Position numbers and translations under genes: made by a program
DNA from: Propionimicrobium sp963511305
GTDB taxonomy: Bacteria > Actinomycetota > Actinomycetes > Propionibacteriales > Propionibacteriaceae
Direction of reading: 5' to 3'
Assembly: GCA_963511305.1 (NCBI GenBank)
Contig: CAUPIJ010000002.1
Location: 61,994 to 125,993 of the forward strand
Length of the DNA: 64,000 nucleotides
Shown: positions 1 to 8,036 of the stretch, piece by piece
Layout of the letters: each line of letters opens with the position of its first letter
Numbering within the stretch: position 1 is the stretch's first letter
Notes under the pieces: model-generated
Told to the model about the DNA's origin: nothing
The model's input: only the letters and a program-made list of their open reading frames with translations
Database searches by the model: none

Positions 1-2
1 AT

Positions 3-95
3 AAGATGCGCATCTTCGTTCACCAGTTGCCGACCCGCGATCAGATCGTCATCGACGTCAACGAGCAGAACATCGTCGAGCTCTACTCGCGTTAA
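3..95 (+). CDS. rpsD: 30S ribosomal protein S4, C-terminal end (partial)
   Basis: Thirty codons of an open frame entering from the left edge and ending in TAA. The last residues (IVELYSR) match the conserved S4 C-terminus (IVELYSK/R), and it sits directly upstream of rpoA as in the usual ribosomal-protein operon. S4 is a primary 16S rRNA-binding protein of the small subunit. The start lies outside the window. Confidence 0.85.
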   Translation, partial: KMRIFVHQLPTRDQIVIDVNEQNIVELYSR

Positions 96-106
96 TCAGC
101 AAAATA

Positions 107-135
107 CCCGTGGCCGGGGTGGTCCCGGCCGCGGG
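107..135 (+). other. Strong GC hairpin between rpsD and rpoA
   Basis: CCCG-GGCCGGG pairs with CCCGGCC-CGGG around a 5-nt loop, leaving single bulged bases. There is no T-run after it, so it is more likely a processing or partial-attenuation hairpin inside the operon than a full intrinsic terminator. Confidence 0.5.
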
Positions 136-182
136 TGCTCTAACTAGCAGTTAGGTGCTCTAACAGAGCGCCTATGTGCTCT
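135..182 (+). repeat. Short tandem repeat in the rpoA leader
   Basis: GTGCTCT recurs at 135, 155 and 176 (period 20-21). The first two copies share the longer core GGTGCTCTAAC. The unit is non-coding and lies in the rpsD-rpoA spacer. Confidence 0.6.
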
Positions 183-238
183 TTATAGGGCGAACCAATC
201 GCGTCATCAGATGAAGGTTGACGCGGGAAGGAAAATCA

Positions 239-1279
239 ATGCTTATTGCTCAGCGTCCGACTCTGTCGGAGGAGTACATTAGCGACAGCCGCAGCCGCTT
301 CGTTATCGAGCCGCTGGAGCCTGGGTTCGGCTACACCCTGGGTAACTCGCTTCGTCGCACGCTGCTTTCGTCGATCCCCGGCGCGGCAGTCACCAGTATC
401 AAGATTGCTGATGCGCAGCATGAATTCGCGACGCTCCCGGGCGTTCTCGAGGACGTCACCGAGATCATTCTGAACCTCAAGCAGCTGGTTCTGACTAGCG
501 AAGAGGACGAGCCCGTTGCTATGTACCTGCGTAAGTCGGGTGCCGGCAACGTGACCGCAGCGGACATCTCTGCGCCCGCCGGCGTCGAGATCCTGAACCC
601 GGAACTGCACATCGCAGAACTTAACGAGCAGGGTTCGATCGACATGGAGCTGATCGTGGAGCGTGGCCGTGGCTACGTCTCTGCAGCCCAGAACAACGAC
701 CCGGATGCCGAGATCGGCCGCATCGCGGTCGACTCGATCTACTCGCCAGTCAACAAGGTCAGCTACAAGGTTGAGGCCACTCGTGTTGAGCAGCGCACCG
801 ACTTCGATCGTCTGATCATCGACGTCGAGACCCGTCCGGCCATCAGCCCGCGCGACGCCCTGGCTTCTGCCGGCAGCACCCTGGTCGAGCTCTTTGGCCT
901 GGCTCGCGACTTGAACGTGAACGCTGAGGGCATTGAGATCGGTCCTGGCCCGGTCGATGAACAACTGGCTAGCGATCTCGCCCAGCCGGTTGAGGACCTC
1001 GATCTTTCCGTTCGCTCCTACAACTGCCTGAAGCGCGAGGGTATTGAGACCGTCGGCGAACTGGTCAGCCGTTCCGAGCAGGATCTGCTGGACATTCGCA
1101 ACTTCGGCACCAAGTCCATCGACGAGGTCAAGCAGAAGCTTGCCGAGATGGGCCTTTCGCTGAAGGACAGCGCTCCTGGCTTTGATCCGCTGGCAGCTGC
1201 CGACGAGTTCGGCGATCTTGCCGACGACGAAGAGTCTGAGGAGCTCGGCGATGACTTCGCCGAGACCGAGCAGTACTGA
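239..1279 (+). CDS. rpoA: DNA-directed RNA polymerase alpha subunit
   Basis: The 346-residue alpha subunit nucleates core RNA polymerase assembly and contacts UP elements and activators. The N-terminal dimerisation domain (about 1-230, with the family's GYTLGNSLRRTLLSS segment) and the helix-hairpin-helix C-terminal domain (about 245-310, RSYNCLKREGI...NFGTKS) are both present, followed by an acidic tail. The ATG at 239 is chosen over an in-frame one at 218 because the family starts MLIAQRPTL and a purine-rich GGGAAGGAAAA stretch precedes it. It lies between rpsD and rplQ, as in most bacteria. Confidence 0.97.
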   Translation: MLIAQRPTLSEEYISDSRSRFVIEPLEPGFGYTLGNSLRRTLLSSIPGAAVTSIKIADAQHEFATLPGVLEDVTEIILNLKQLVLTSEEDEPVAMYLRKSGAGNVTAADISAPAGVEILNPELHIAELNEQGSIDMELIVERGRGYVSAAQNNDPDAEIGRIAVDSIYSPVNKVSYKVEATRVEQRTDFDRLIIDVETRPAISPRDALASAGSTLVELFGLARDLNVNAEGIEIGPGPVDEQLASDLAQPVEDLDLSVRSYNCLKREGIETVGELVSRSEQDLLDIRNFGTKSIDEVKQKLAEMGLSLKDSAPGFDPLAAADEFGDLADDEESEELGDDFAETEQY

Positions 1280-1330
1280 TGCCTGAGCAGCTTGCCTGCT
1301 GCATAATTTTAAGAAATTTGGAGAACTAAA

Positions 1331-1813
1331 ATGCCTAAGCCAACTAAGGGCCCCCGCATTGGTGGCTCGCCTGCCCACCAGCGCATCATCTTGGCTAACC
1401 TTGCCTCTCAGCTTTTCGAGCACGGCAAGATCAAGACCACCGAAAACCGTGCTCGTCGCGTTCAGCCTCTGGCTGAGCGTCTGATCAGTCAGGCCAAGCG
1501 CGGCGATCTGCACTCTCGTCGCATCGTGAACCGCACGATCACCGACAAGGGCATCGTGCACGTTCTGTTCACCGATATCGCCCCGAGCTTTGAGGGTCGC
1601 GACGGCGGTTACACCCGCATCACCAAGGTCGGAAACCGCAAGGGCGACAACGCTCCGATGGCCGTCATCGAGATCGTCACCGAGAAACTGACCCCGAAGG
1701 CTAAGCCCGCCAAGGCCGAGGAGCCGAAGGTCGAGGAAGCGAAAGCTGAAGAGGCCAAGACTGAGGAAAAGGTCGAAGAAGCCAAGGCTGAAGAAGCCGA
1801 AGCAGACAATTAA
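1331..1813 (+). CDS. rplQ: 50S ribosomal protein L17 with acidic tail
   Basis: L17 is a large-subunit protein near the exit tunnel. Residues 1 to about 117 are the conserved fold (MPKPTKGPRIGGSPAHQR start, TTENRARRVQPLAE). The remaining 43 residues are a low-complexity Lys/Ala/Glu tail (repeated KAEE, KVEE), longer than the roughly 120-residue E. coli protein. Tails of this kind occur in actinobacterial L17. It is the last gene of the rpsD-rpoA-rplQ run. In many genomes truA follows, but here truA is about 13 kb away. Confidence 0.96.
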   Translation: MPKPTKGPRIGGSPAHQRIILANLASQLFEHGKIKTTENRARRVQPLAERLISQAKRGDLHSRRIVNRTITDKGIVHVLFTDIAPSFEGRDGGYTRITKVGNRKGDNAPMAVIEIVTEKLTPKAKPAKAEEPKVEEAKAEEAKTEEKVEEAKAEEAEADN

Positions 1814-1825
1814 GTCGAGCTGCAT

Positions 1826-1869
1826 AGGCCCGGGACGTCGCATGGCACCCGGGCCTTGTACATTTTTTC
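1826..1869 (+). terminator. Intrinsic terminator after rplQ
   Basis: A 9-bp perfect stem (AGGCCCGGG / CCCGGGCCT) with a 13-nt loop is followed 6 nt later by a run of six T. It overlaps the ribosome-binding region of the next gene, so some readthrough is likely. Confidence 0.7.
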
Positions 1870-1879
1870 AGGAGCGTCG

Positions 1880-2977
1880 ATGTTGCGGATAGCCCAGCTG
1901 GCTAATCTGGTTAGCCCCACGTCCGGGGGCATGAAGATCGCCATCGACCAGCTCGGAGCGGGCTATCTCGCCGCTGGCCACGAGCGTCTTTTGATCATTC
2001 CGGGTGCCAAAAACCGAGAGATCGAGACCGAAAGCGGGCTGCTGGTAACGATCGCCTCCCCGAAGATCTCTTCGGTCTATCGGCTCATCGTTCGTCCTGA
2101 CAAAATGTTCGACGTGTTGAACCGTTATCGTCCGACGAACGTCGAATGCTCTGATAAATGGACTATGACTGGTTCGGCCGGTTGGGCAAGAAAGAATAAT
2201 GCGGGTTGCGTGCTTTTCAGCCACGAACGGCTCGAAGACATGGCTGCCGACTTTCTTGGCTTCAAGTTTGGTGTCGCCGCCGCGGCACGAAGCCTGCATA
2301 AGCGGTTAGCCCGGAAATTCGACGCGGTCGTGGTGACCAGTGAGTACGCCAGAGCTGGCTTCGAGGGAATCGACGGCGACATCCGGCAGGTTCCTCTTGG
2401 CGTAGACCTTCGAACGTTTTCGCCACAAGCTGCTCCGGATTCTGGCGGCCTTTTGCGTCTCATCTACGCGGGGCGAATGTCGCACGAGAAGTATCCCCAC
2501 CTGGCCATCGGAGCCGCCGTGGAGCTAAACAGGCGCGGTTTTCCATTCGAGCTGCACGTCTACGGAAAGGGCCCAGACTTGGCAAAAATGCAGCGTCTGG
2601 CGGGGGACGCCCCAGTCTTCTTTCACGGTTTCCTGGCCGATCGAAACCAGCTTGCCGCTAGGTACTCCGAAAGCCATATCGCCCTTTCCGTGTGCCCGAC
2701 GGAGACGTTCGGGCTCGCCGTCCTTGAGGCCCTGGCGTGTGGCACTCCGGTAGTCACGGCAGACCGTGGGGGAGCAAGCGAACTTATCGATGAGAATTGT
2801 GGCCAATCGGGCACGCCGACGCCGCAGGGCATAGCAGACGCATTAGAGGCCCTAGCGGGCAGGCTGACTCCAGAGTTGCGCAGTAACGCCAGGGCGCGCG
2901 CACAAGAATACAGCTGGGATCGCAGTGCCGGCGAGATGCTTAAGATTCACCAAGAGCTGGCGCAAAGAAAAAGGTAG
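1880..2977 (+). CDS. GT4-family glycosyltransferase
   Basis: A predicted cytoplasmic or peripheral-membrane sugar transferase of 365 residues with the two-Rossmann GT-B layout. The N-terminal acceptor half starts LRIAQLANLVSPTSGGM. The C-terminal donor half carries IYAGRMSHEKYPH and the GT4 nucleotide-sugar motif ETFGLAVLEALACGTPVV (about 274-291), with the paired glutamates that bind the donor phosphate/ribose. The ATG at 1880 follows AGGAG by 5 nt, so I prefer it to the upstream in-frame ATG at 1856. Acceptor and donor cannot be named from sequence. It has no glycan-cluster neighbours and borders the AT-rich island. Confidence 0.85.
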   Translation: MLRIAQLANLVSPTSGGMKIAIDQLGAGYLAAGHERLLIIPGAKNREIETESGLLVTIASPKISSVYRLIVRPDKMFDVLNRYRPTNVECSDKWTMTGSAGWARKNNAGCVLFSHERLEDMAADFLGFKFGVAAAARSLHKRLARKFDAVVVTSEYARAGFEGIDGDIRQVPLGVDLRTFSPQAAPDSGGLLRLIYAGRMSHEKYPHLAIGAAVELNRRGFPFELHVYGKGPDLAKMQRLAGDAPVFFHGFLADRNQLAARYSESHIALSVCPTETFGLAVLEALACGTPVVTADRGGASELIDENCGQSGTPTPQGIADALEALAGRLTPELRSNARARAQEYSWDRSAGEMLKIHQELAQRKR

Positions 2978-3165
2978 CTAGAAAAGAAGCTCTCGTTAGT
3001 GCTTCAAACCGTCGAAAATTGGTACCGTAAACATTTTCTTTAAAGAACTTCTGACCTCGCATCTTCTCATGTAGAAAGATCAAGTCACCGATGGCTACGA
3101 AGAAAACCTCTAAAGCGAAAACAACTAGCGAGTAAAACTTAGGGATCATCGTAAGCAGGTAGGTT

Positions 3166-3185
3166 ATACCGACAAGTGTCGGTAT
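3166..3185. promoter_or_regulatory. 20-bp palindrome upstream of the two-component/bacteriocin island
   Basis: ATACCGACAAGTGTCGGTAT is a perfect inverted repeat with 9-bp arms and a 2-nt centre. A related core (GACAGTGTCG) lies upstream of the bacteriocin gene at 5371-5380, so it is a candidate response-regulator operator. The rest of 2978-3244 shows no convincing gene. Confidence 0.4.
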
Positions 3186-3244
3186 CCGGTCAAGGTCTTA
3201 CCTGGTTACGATTGAGTCATTTCATACGTAAACCCTTGGGGGAA

Positions 3245-3445
3245 ATGATGTTTAAAATACCAGCTGTGCTGCTTGTCTTCGCCTACGCTGCCTTGCCTTG
3301 TCTTGGCCATATAAATGACGCTCAAGAAGCGTCTCTTTATAATGATCTAGTTATATCTTCGCCAATATCGTCTGATGCGGTTTTGAGCGCTAGATTTTCC
3401 TTTAAGTGTGTTATTTATCCTGCGCTTCCGGAATGTAGAAGATAA
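3245..3445 (+). CDS. Small putative secreted or membrane peptide, unknown
   Basis: A 66-residue ORF starting MMFKIPAVLLVFAYAALPCLG, a short positively charged start followed by a hydrophobic stretch that looks like a signal peptide or single membrane anchor. A GGGGGAA Shine-Dalgarno-like sequence lies just before the tandem ATGs (3245 and 3248). The C-terminus (CVIYPALPECRR) holds two cysteines. It ends 21 nt before the sensor kinase and shares that locus' AT-rich composition. I do not recognise a family. It could be a secreted signal for the adjacent kinase, a second bacteriocin-like peptide, or a chance ORF. Confidence 0.4.
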   Translation: MMFKIPAVLLVFAYAALPCLGHINDAQEASLYNDLVISSPISSDAVLSARFSFKCVIYPALPECRR

Positions 3446-3466
3446 CGATGAAGATAGGTGTAAATT

Positions 3467-4612
3467 GTGGAGGTATCTAGGAAAATAGGATTTTCAAGAT
3501 ACTTATTTTCTGCATTTTCTACATTTTCTACAGGAAAGATTGTCTTCGTTGCTCTAGCTGTAATAATGCTTTTAGCAGAAATAGGCTATAGCATAGGGCA
3601 AAGTTATAATTTGTCTCTTCTGTCCCTTTTAGCACTTGTATTGTTTTCTGTGCTTCTAGCGGCATGCGCCATCTCACTTACTGTCTTTGGAGTGTTTTAC
3701 GCATTTACTTTCGTTGCGGTTTATGTGAGTGGGTTAGGTGATTTATTAGCGTTTCCGATTCTTGGTTTCTACCTTATCTGTGGGGCATGGATAGTTTCTT
3801 CGAAAATCACACAAGCGTTGGTCTGTCTAGCTGGTACTGAGATTGTATTAATTGTGGTCTCGCCTGTTCCTGTTTCTCAATTAATTAGTAGCATATTCGG
3901 TTCTGCTGCAACATTAACCTTAAGTTTTTTGTTTCGTTATTGGATTCATAAAAATGAACAGATGGCATACACCGCTGCGCGAGCCAGGCAGCAGGCTAGA
4001 CAAGCGAGTCTGGCAGTTAGAAGCGAGCTCGCCCGCCAACTTCACGACACCACTGCAAAAGACTTGGCTAGGGTTTCGATATTGGCGCAACAATTACAAG
4101 CTAAGGGTAAGGCTACGCCTGAAGAACTTGGTGATTTGGCAAGGATCGCATCAACCGCAGCGCGTGGTATACGCCCGATGATACTTAACCTGAACGCAAC
4201 AGTTGATCGAACAGATGTTGCAAAGGCAGTGGAGGCCGTGACGAAAATGCTATCGACACGAGAAATTTGTTTATCATCGTCCGTGCCCGAAGGGCTGAAC
4301 AATAAGCTATCGCGTCAGCAAGCCCTGGTGGCTAGCACAGTGGTTAGAGAAAGCGCAACCAATGTTTTGAAGTATGCCCCAGAGGGCTCACAGGCAAGCC
4401 TGGATATTGATACAGAAGGTAGCGAAATCACTATTTCGCTGAGTAACGAGATCGGCGAAAAGCCGGCGAGCGACATCACGGGCGGTTTCGGGCTGGTTAA
4501 TCTTGAAAGGCAGCTAGACGAAGTGAAAGGTGAACTTTCCTACGGGGAAACTGGCTCAAGATGGATCTTGTATGCAAGCATTCCTCTAACAAACGGAGAC
4601 CAAGATGAGTGA
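3467..4612 (+). CDS. Sensor histidine kinase (NarL/LuxR-partner type)
   Basis: Membrane kinase of 381 residues with a GTG start. The N-terminal half has about five or six hydrophobic segments and little extracellular sequence. The HisKA_3 dimerisation domain follows, with H193 in RQLHDTTAKDL. The ATPase domain has an N-box (ESATNVLKYAP, N299) and a glycine box (GGFGLVNLERQL). The stop overlaps the response regulator start by 8 nt, so the two are translationally coupled partners. The short-loop multi-helix sensor resembles kinases that sense membrane-active peptides or membrane stress, which fits the bacteriocin genes downstream. The real signal is unknown. Confidence 0.88.
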   Translation: MEVSRKIGFSRYLFSAFSTFSTGKIVFVALAVIMLLAEIGYSIGQSYNLSLLSLLALVLFSVLLAACAISLTVFGVFYAFTFVAVYVSGLGDLLAFPILGFYLICGAWIVSSKITQALVCLAGTEIVLIVVSPVPVSQLISSIFGSAATLTLSFLFRYWIHKNEQMAYTAARARQQARQASLAVRSELARQLHDTTAKDLARVSILAQQLQAKGKATPEELGDLARIASTAARGIRPMILNLNATVDRTDVAKAVEAVTKMLSTREICLSSSVPEGLNNKLSRQQALVASTVVRESATNVLKYAPEGSQASLDIDTEGSEITISLSNEIGEKPASDITGGFGLVNLERQLDEVKGELSYGETGSRWILYASIPLTNGDQDE

Positions 4613-5267
4613 AGAAATCCGGCTGTTGGTCGCAGACGACGATGAAATAATCCGCTTGGGCCTGGCTTCATTGTTGGATTCCCGAGATGGTTTGAGAGTA
4701 GTTGCTGCCGTTGCAAATGGCGCAGAAGCTTTGAGAGTTCTTGAGCTCCAAAAGGTAGATGTTGCCTTGATAGATGTCGACATGCCAGGTATAGACGGCA
4801 TCCAAGCCGCCAAGCGTATTGGCGAAAAATATCCGAATATAGCGATCGTGATGTTAACCGCATTTGAGCATGAGGAATCTCTTGCAAAATCAATCTCGGC
4901 TGGGGTTAGGGGCTTCTTGACGAAGGACATTCCGGTTGACGAACTCGCTATGTTAATCAAGAAAGCCCACAGCGGTCAGACGGTAATGGGGCCGAAACCA
5001 ACCCAGATGCTTACGAGTGCTTATGCGAACGCGAATAGTAATAAGGAAGCATATGCAGATTTCATTGATGCCTTGCACAGCTTGCCCGCCCACTTGTGCC
5101 CTACCTTCAAATTGCTATTACAAGCGAAAACGAATAAGGAGATAGCAAAACAGCTGCACTTGACACCCGCTACCGTCCGTTCTTATGTGTCAGACATTCT
5201 TAGTCATACGGGATGCTTGAGCAGAGGAAAACTAGCGATAGTTGCTATCAAAGCAGGTTTCGAATAA
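4605..5267 (+). CDS. Response regulator, NarL/FixJ (LuxR HTH) family
   Basis: A 220-residue DNA-binding regulator. The receiver domain (about 1-120) has the acidic pocket DDDE near the start, phospho-acceptor D57 in ALIDVDMPG, the conserved Thr in MLTAF and Lys in LTKDI. The LuxR-type helix-turn-helix is at the C-terminus (TNKEIAKQLHLTPATVRSYVSDILSHTG). It pairs with the overlapping kinase. Likely targets are its own operon and the bacteriocin promoter (see palindromes at 3166 and 5371). It is as AT-rich as its neighbours and unlike the flanking core genes. Confidence 0.9.
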   Translation: MSEEIRLLVADDDEIIRLGLASLLDSRDGLRVVAAVANGAEALRVLELQKVDVALIDVDMPGIDGIQAAKRIGEKYPNIAIVMLTAFEHEESLAKSISAGVRGFLTKDIPVDELAMLIKKAHSGQTVMGPKPTQMLTSAYANANSNKEAYADFIDALHSLPAHLCPTFKLLLQAKTNKEIAKQLHLTPATVRSYVSDILSHTGCLSRGKLAIVAIKAGFE

Positions 5268-5363
5268 TAGTTAGGTTGTTCTTTTCTGGTCGATGTTAAA
5301 CGAAGTTTTAGGTAGCCTTTATTCAGTTATCTGAGCAACCGAATTATTACGATCAAAATCACC

Positions 5364-5380
5364 GATACGTGACAGTGTCG
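5364..5380. promoter_or_regulatory. Candidate regulator site upstream of the bacteriocin gene
   Basis: ATACGTGACAGTGTCG shares ATAC and the GACA(A)GTGTCG core with the palindrome at 3166-3185, but its outer arms are degraded. It lies about 115 nt before the bacteriocin start. Downstream, at 5409-5433, GTAGGCA/TGCCTAC forms a separate 7-bp inverted repeat with an 11-nt loop. Confidence 0.3.
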
Positions 5381-5496
5381 AAAATGTGAGTCGAGCAATT
5401 AACTATTGGTAGGCAATGAAAGACAGTGCCTACGTAAACATGTTGCGTTACCTTTTTGAGCGCTGGTCAAAGAAGATCGGCAAAGGAGGAGAAACG

Positions 5497-5793
5497 ATGA
5501 ACAAAAAACTGAAGAAAGCTGTGGCGGTCGGAGTAATGTCGGTTTCACTGTTGGGAGTTGGAACAGCCGTCGCACATGCAGACACTGTTTACTACAAGGG
5601 AAGTGCGGTTTCTTGGGATCACGGACGATGGATGGCTGCCTGGAGCTATTCGAATGTTCAGTCAAGTAGCTATGAACATGTATCGACCGCAAACCAGACG
5701 TCTTCTGGCTGGCAGCAGCCAGGAGTAATGGCTAAAGCAAAGCAGTGGGTTGGAACAGGTCAAGCAACTGCCTACTGGAACTGCAGGGGCTAG
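5497..5793 (+). CDS. Lactococcin-972-family bacteriocin precursor
   Basis: A 98-residue secreted peptide. Residues 1-28 form a classical Sec signal peptide (KKLKK start, hydrophobic core, AHA cleavage site), leaving a mature peptide of about 70 residues rich in Tyr, Trp, Ser and Gln. The pattern G..W..G......SN....S..H with PGVMAKA...GTGQATAYWN matches lactococcin 972, which blocks septum formation by binding lipid II. The ATG at 497 nt past 5000 follows AAAGGAGGAG and is preferred over the in-frame ATG at 5416. Unlike lactococcin 972 it has one cysteine (C96). The next two genes are the family's usual partners. Confidence 0.85.
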   Translation: MNKKLKKAVAVGVMSVSLLGVGTAVAHADTVYYKGSAVSWDHGRWMAAWSYSNVQSSSYEHVSTANQTSSGWQQPGVMAKAKQWVGTGQATAYWNCRG

Positions 5794-5826
5794 GAAATAG
5801 AAAATTCATCGTCGCGGTGGTGCGAA

Positions 5827-8022
5827 ATGCAAAAAATTATCAACGTAGCCGTTATTGTGTTATTTGCGTTAATGGCGGTTGCGTTCACTCTGGAATCTAT
5901 AGTTAATGTGGGAATTGATTTTGGTCAGAAGGTTAGGGAGTATCCCGATTCTGGTTTTGAATTTTCGCTAATTAAGGCTCCCGAAGAATCTGCTAACAAA
6001 GTTCAAGAGTTTCTTTGGAAATGCGCAGATGATAATGATGCAATGATCATCCGCCGCGACGATGTTTTATCTAAAATAGATGGCAGTGTGGATGCCTATC
6101 ATTTAGGCTTCTACGGAAATGTGAGCAAAAACTCAGATGCTCTAGAGCTTAAAATGGGTTCTGCCGATCTACTGAATGAAGTTAATCTTTCAAAGCTGCT
6201 CACCTCTGGGCCAGATAGCACGCTTGGCCTAGACAAGATCCGCCCCGATATGGTTGGCGGGATTCCATCCATTAAGTTCTCGCCAAGGCTGGTTGCCGTT
6301 CAACTACAAAAGTTGATTGAAGATTCGGGAACGATCCGTGGGAAGTACTCAGTTGTTGGATTGTCGCAGCAGCAATTTGATTCCCTGGTTGGTGAGCTGA
6401 GCAGCGCAACGGGCCTTACAACAGATGAAATACTTCATCCATTAGCTGGGAGCGCAACATCTGAAAGCTTTTTTAACAGCATCATGCTTGCTGTAGGGAT
6501 TATTTGTTTTGTTCTGGTTGGCCTAGTGACTCTGATCTGGGCGTTACTACAAGTCAAGCCTTTTGGAGTGCATCTGATTCTAGGTTGGTCAAAGGCTGGT
6601 TACCTGCTAAAAAGCTACGCGATATTTCTGGCGGGCATAGCATGCTTGGCTATCGTGCCGGTGATTCTATGTCTGCATTGTTTCATCGATTTTCCATTGC
6701 AGTTCGTGCTGCTTTCGGTGGTGCCGGCGCAGATCCTGAAATTCTTTGTTATCGCTGTTTTGGCATTGCTGCCAAGCGTCCTTGCTGTGCTGCTCGTGCG
6801 TCCGGTAGCGGCTATCCGTGGCCAGATATCCCATCGAAGCCTCTTGGTGCTCGTGGTCGGTTTATTCTTGTTTTCCTCGGTGGGCACAGTGGCTTCACTG
6901 AGAATGATCGATGGCCCGCTTAGGGAAGTTCGGAATCTGTCGGAAGTCCAAGCGAAGTGGCAAGACTACGGTGATTATCAAATACTTTATAAAGACTCTG
7001 TTGGAGACAATCCCAGTAGTTTCGCACAGCAAAGCGATGAGCATCTGAAAGAGTTGTATAGCTGGTATTCTGCTATCCAGGATTTACCTGGCGTCAGTCT
7101 CGTGCATACGGCCTACTATGGCAGCGACTTATTTGATATCTGGAAGGGTAGCTTCAACACGGTTCCCATAAAGCCGTTCTGGTACATGACTGCCTCTCCT
7201 TCGTATCTGCAAGAGGTTGGCTTTGATGTCACCACTGAAGATTCGGCATCCGCGAAAGACGGCGTGCGTGTCTACTATCTTCCTGACACCTATTCAGAGG
7301 ATGAACGTCAGGCATTGGAGGGCTGGCTGAGCGAAGACGCTCTGAAAGATCGAGGCGAATCAATCGTCACGCCGTTTATGCAAGACCAACAGATTGAATT
7401 CCGTTATTACACGCCGAAAGATAATCTCTTCATGTGGAATAGCGAATTGTCTGAGTCTTTCGAAGCTCCAGACCCGGTTGTACTGCTTACCACGGCAGAA
7501 AACATGACCCCGTTTGAATCCGAAAGCCTAAACGCCATCGGGCTTTCTCAAAGCTATCTGAAGCTAACTGGCGAAGCCGTCGCAAGCTACGCTAACCAAG
7601 ATTATCTTGCGCAATACAGCCTGGATGACAACCAGCTTGAGTTCAGGCCTGCGAACGATTTCATTGCGGGTTTGCAAAAGAATATGACAGAGTTTATCCA
7701 GCTCTTTGGGGGAGTGGCGTTGTTCATCATCATCCTGGATCTAGGTCTACTAGCGGCTGTGATTACCTTGTACGGCAAGATTAATCTTGAAACAGTGGCA
7801 GTTAAGAGGTTGCTAGGTTTCCCGTTGATGAATATCTTTTGGATGCCGTTCATCCTCGTGATATCAGTCGGCTTAATTAGCGTGGTTACCTCCGCGCTAT
7901 TGGGGTCAGCTATCGGTGTGCGAATAGTCTTCGCGCTCTTTGTTGCGCAACTGCTCCTGATGTTCTTCCAGGCAAATGCAATGGCTACCAAACAAATCGT
8001 CTCCGTTGTAAAAGATCGTTAG
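5827..8022 (+). CDS. DUF1430 bacteriocin-associated membrane protein (FtsX-like)
   Basis: Polytopic membrane protein of 731 residues. One N-terminal helix precedes an extracytoplasmic domain (about 35-210). A four-helix group (about 216-358), a second large external domain (about 360-620) and a C-terminal helix group (about 622-720) follow. This MacB/FtsX-like layout and the position between a lactococcin-972-type peptide and an ABC ATPase fit the 'bacteriocin-associated integral membrane (putative immunity)' family. It probably forms the permease of an export or immunity ABC transporter with the next gene. Whether it exports, protects, or both is unproved. Its stop overlaps the GTG alternative start of the ATPase. 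Confidence 0.82.
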   Translation: MQKIINVAVIVLFALMAVAFTLESIVNVGIDFGQKVREYPDSGFEFSLIKAPEESANKVQEFLWKCADDNDAMIIRRDDVLSKIDGSVDAYHLGFYGNVSKNSDALELKMGSADLLNEVNLSKLLTSGPDSTLGLDKIRPDMVGGIPSIKFSPRLVAVQLQKLIEDSGTIRGKYSVVGLSQQQFDSLVGELSSATGLTTDEILHPLAGSATSESFFNSIMLAVGIICFVLVGLVTLIWALLQVKPFGVHLILGWSKAGYLLKSYAIFLAGIACLAIVPVILCLHCFIDFPLQFVLLSVVPAQILKFFVIAVLALLPSVLAVLLVRPVAAIRGQISHRSLLVLVVGLFLFSSVGTVASLRMIDGPLREVRNLSEVQAKWQDYGDYQILYKDSVGDNPSSFAQQSDEHLKELYSWYSAIQDLPGVSLVHTAYYGSDLFDIWKGSFNTVPIKPFWYMTASPSYLQEVGFDVTTEDSASAKDGVRVYYLPDTYSEDERQALEGWLSEDALKDRGESIVTPFMQDQQIEFRYYTPKDNLFMWNSELSESFEAPDPVVLLTTAENMTPFESESLNAIGLSQSYLKLTGEAVASYANQDYLAQYSLDDNQLEFRPANDFIAGLQKNMTEFIQLFGGVALFIIILDLGLLAAVITLYGKINLETVAVKRLLGFPLMNIFWMPFILVISVGLISVVTSALLGSAIGVRIVFALFVAQLLLMFFQANAMATKQIVSVVKDR

Positions 8023-8036
8023 TGATTGGATCAATC

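Noticed and set aside
236..1843. 535-codon open frame on the minus strand across rpoA and rplQ
   Set aside because: It is the antisense shadow of two certain genes; its Leu/Asp/Val-rich composition follows from codon bias and it resembles no family.
3090..3134. 14-codon ORF MATKKTSKAKTTSE in the spacer before the two-component genes
   Set aside because: Too short and without a Shine-Dalgarno; lysine/threonine content is easily produced by AT-rich DNA.
2940..3149. 69-codon minus-strand ORF with a hydrophobic N-terminus (MIPKFYSLVVFALEVFFVA)
   Set aside because: It overlaps the end of the glycosyltransferase, has no visible ribosome-binding site and no recognised family. It could be a remnant of a membrane protein but evidence is too weak to call.
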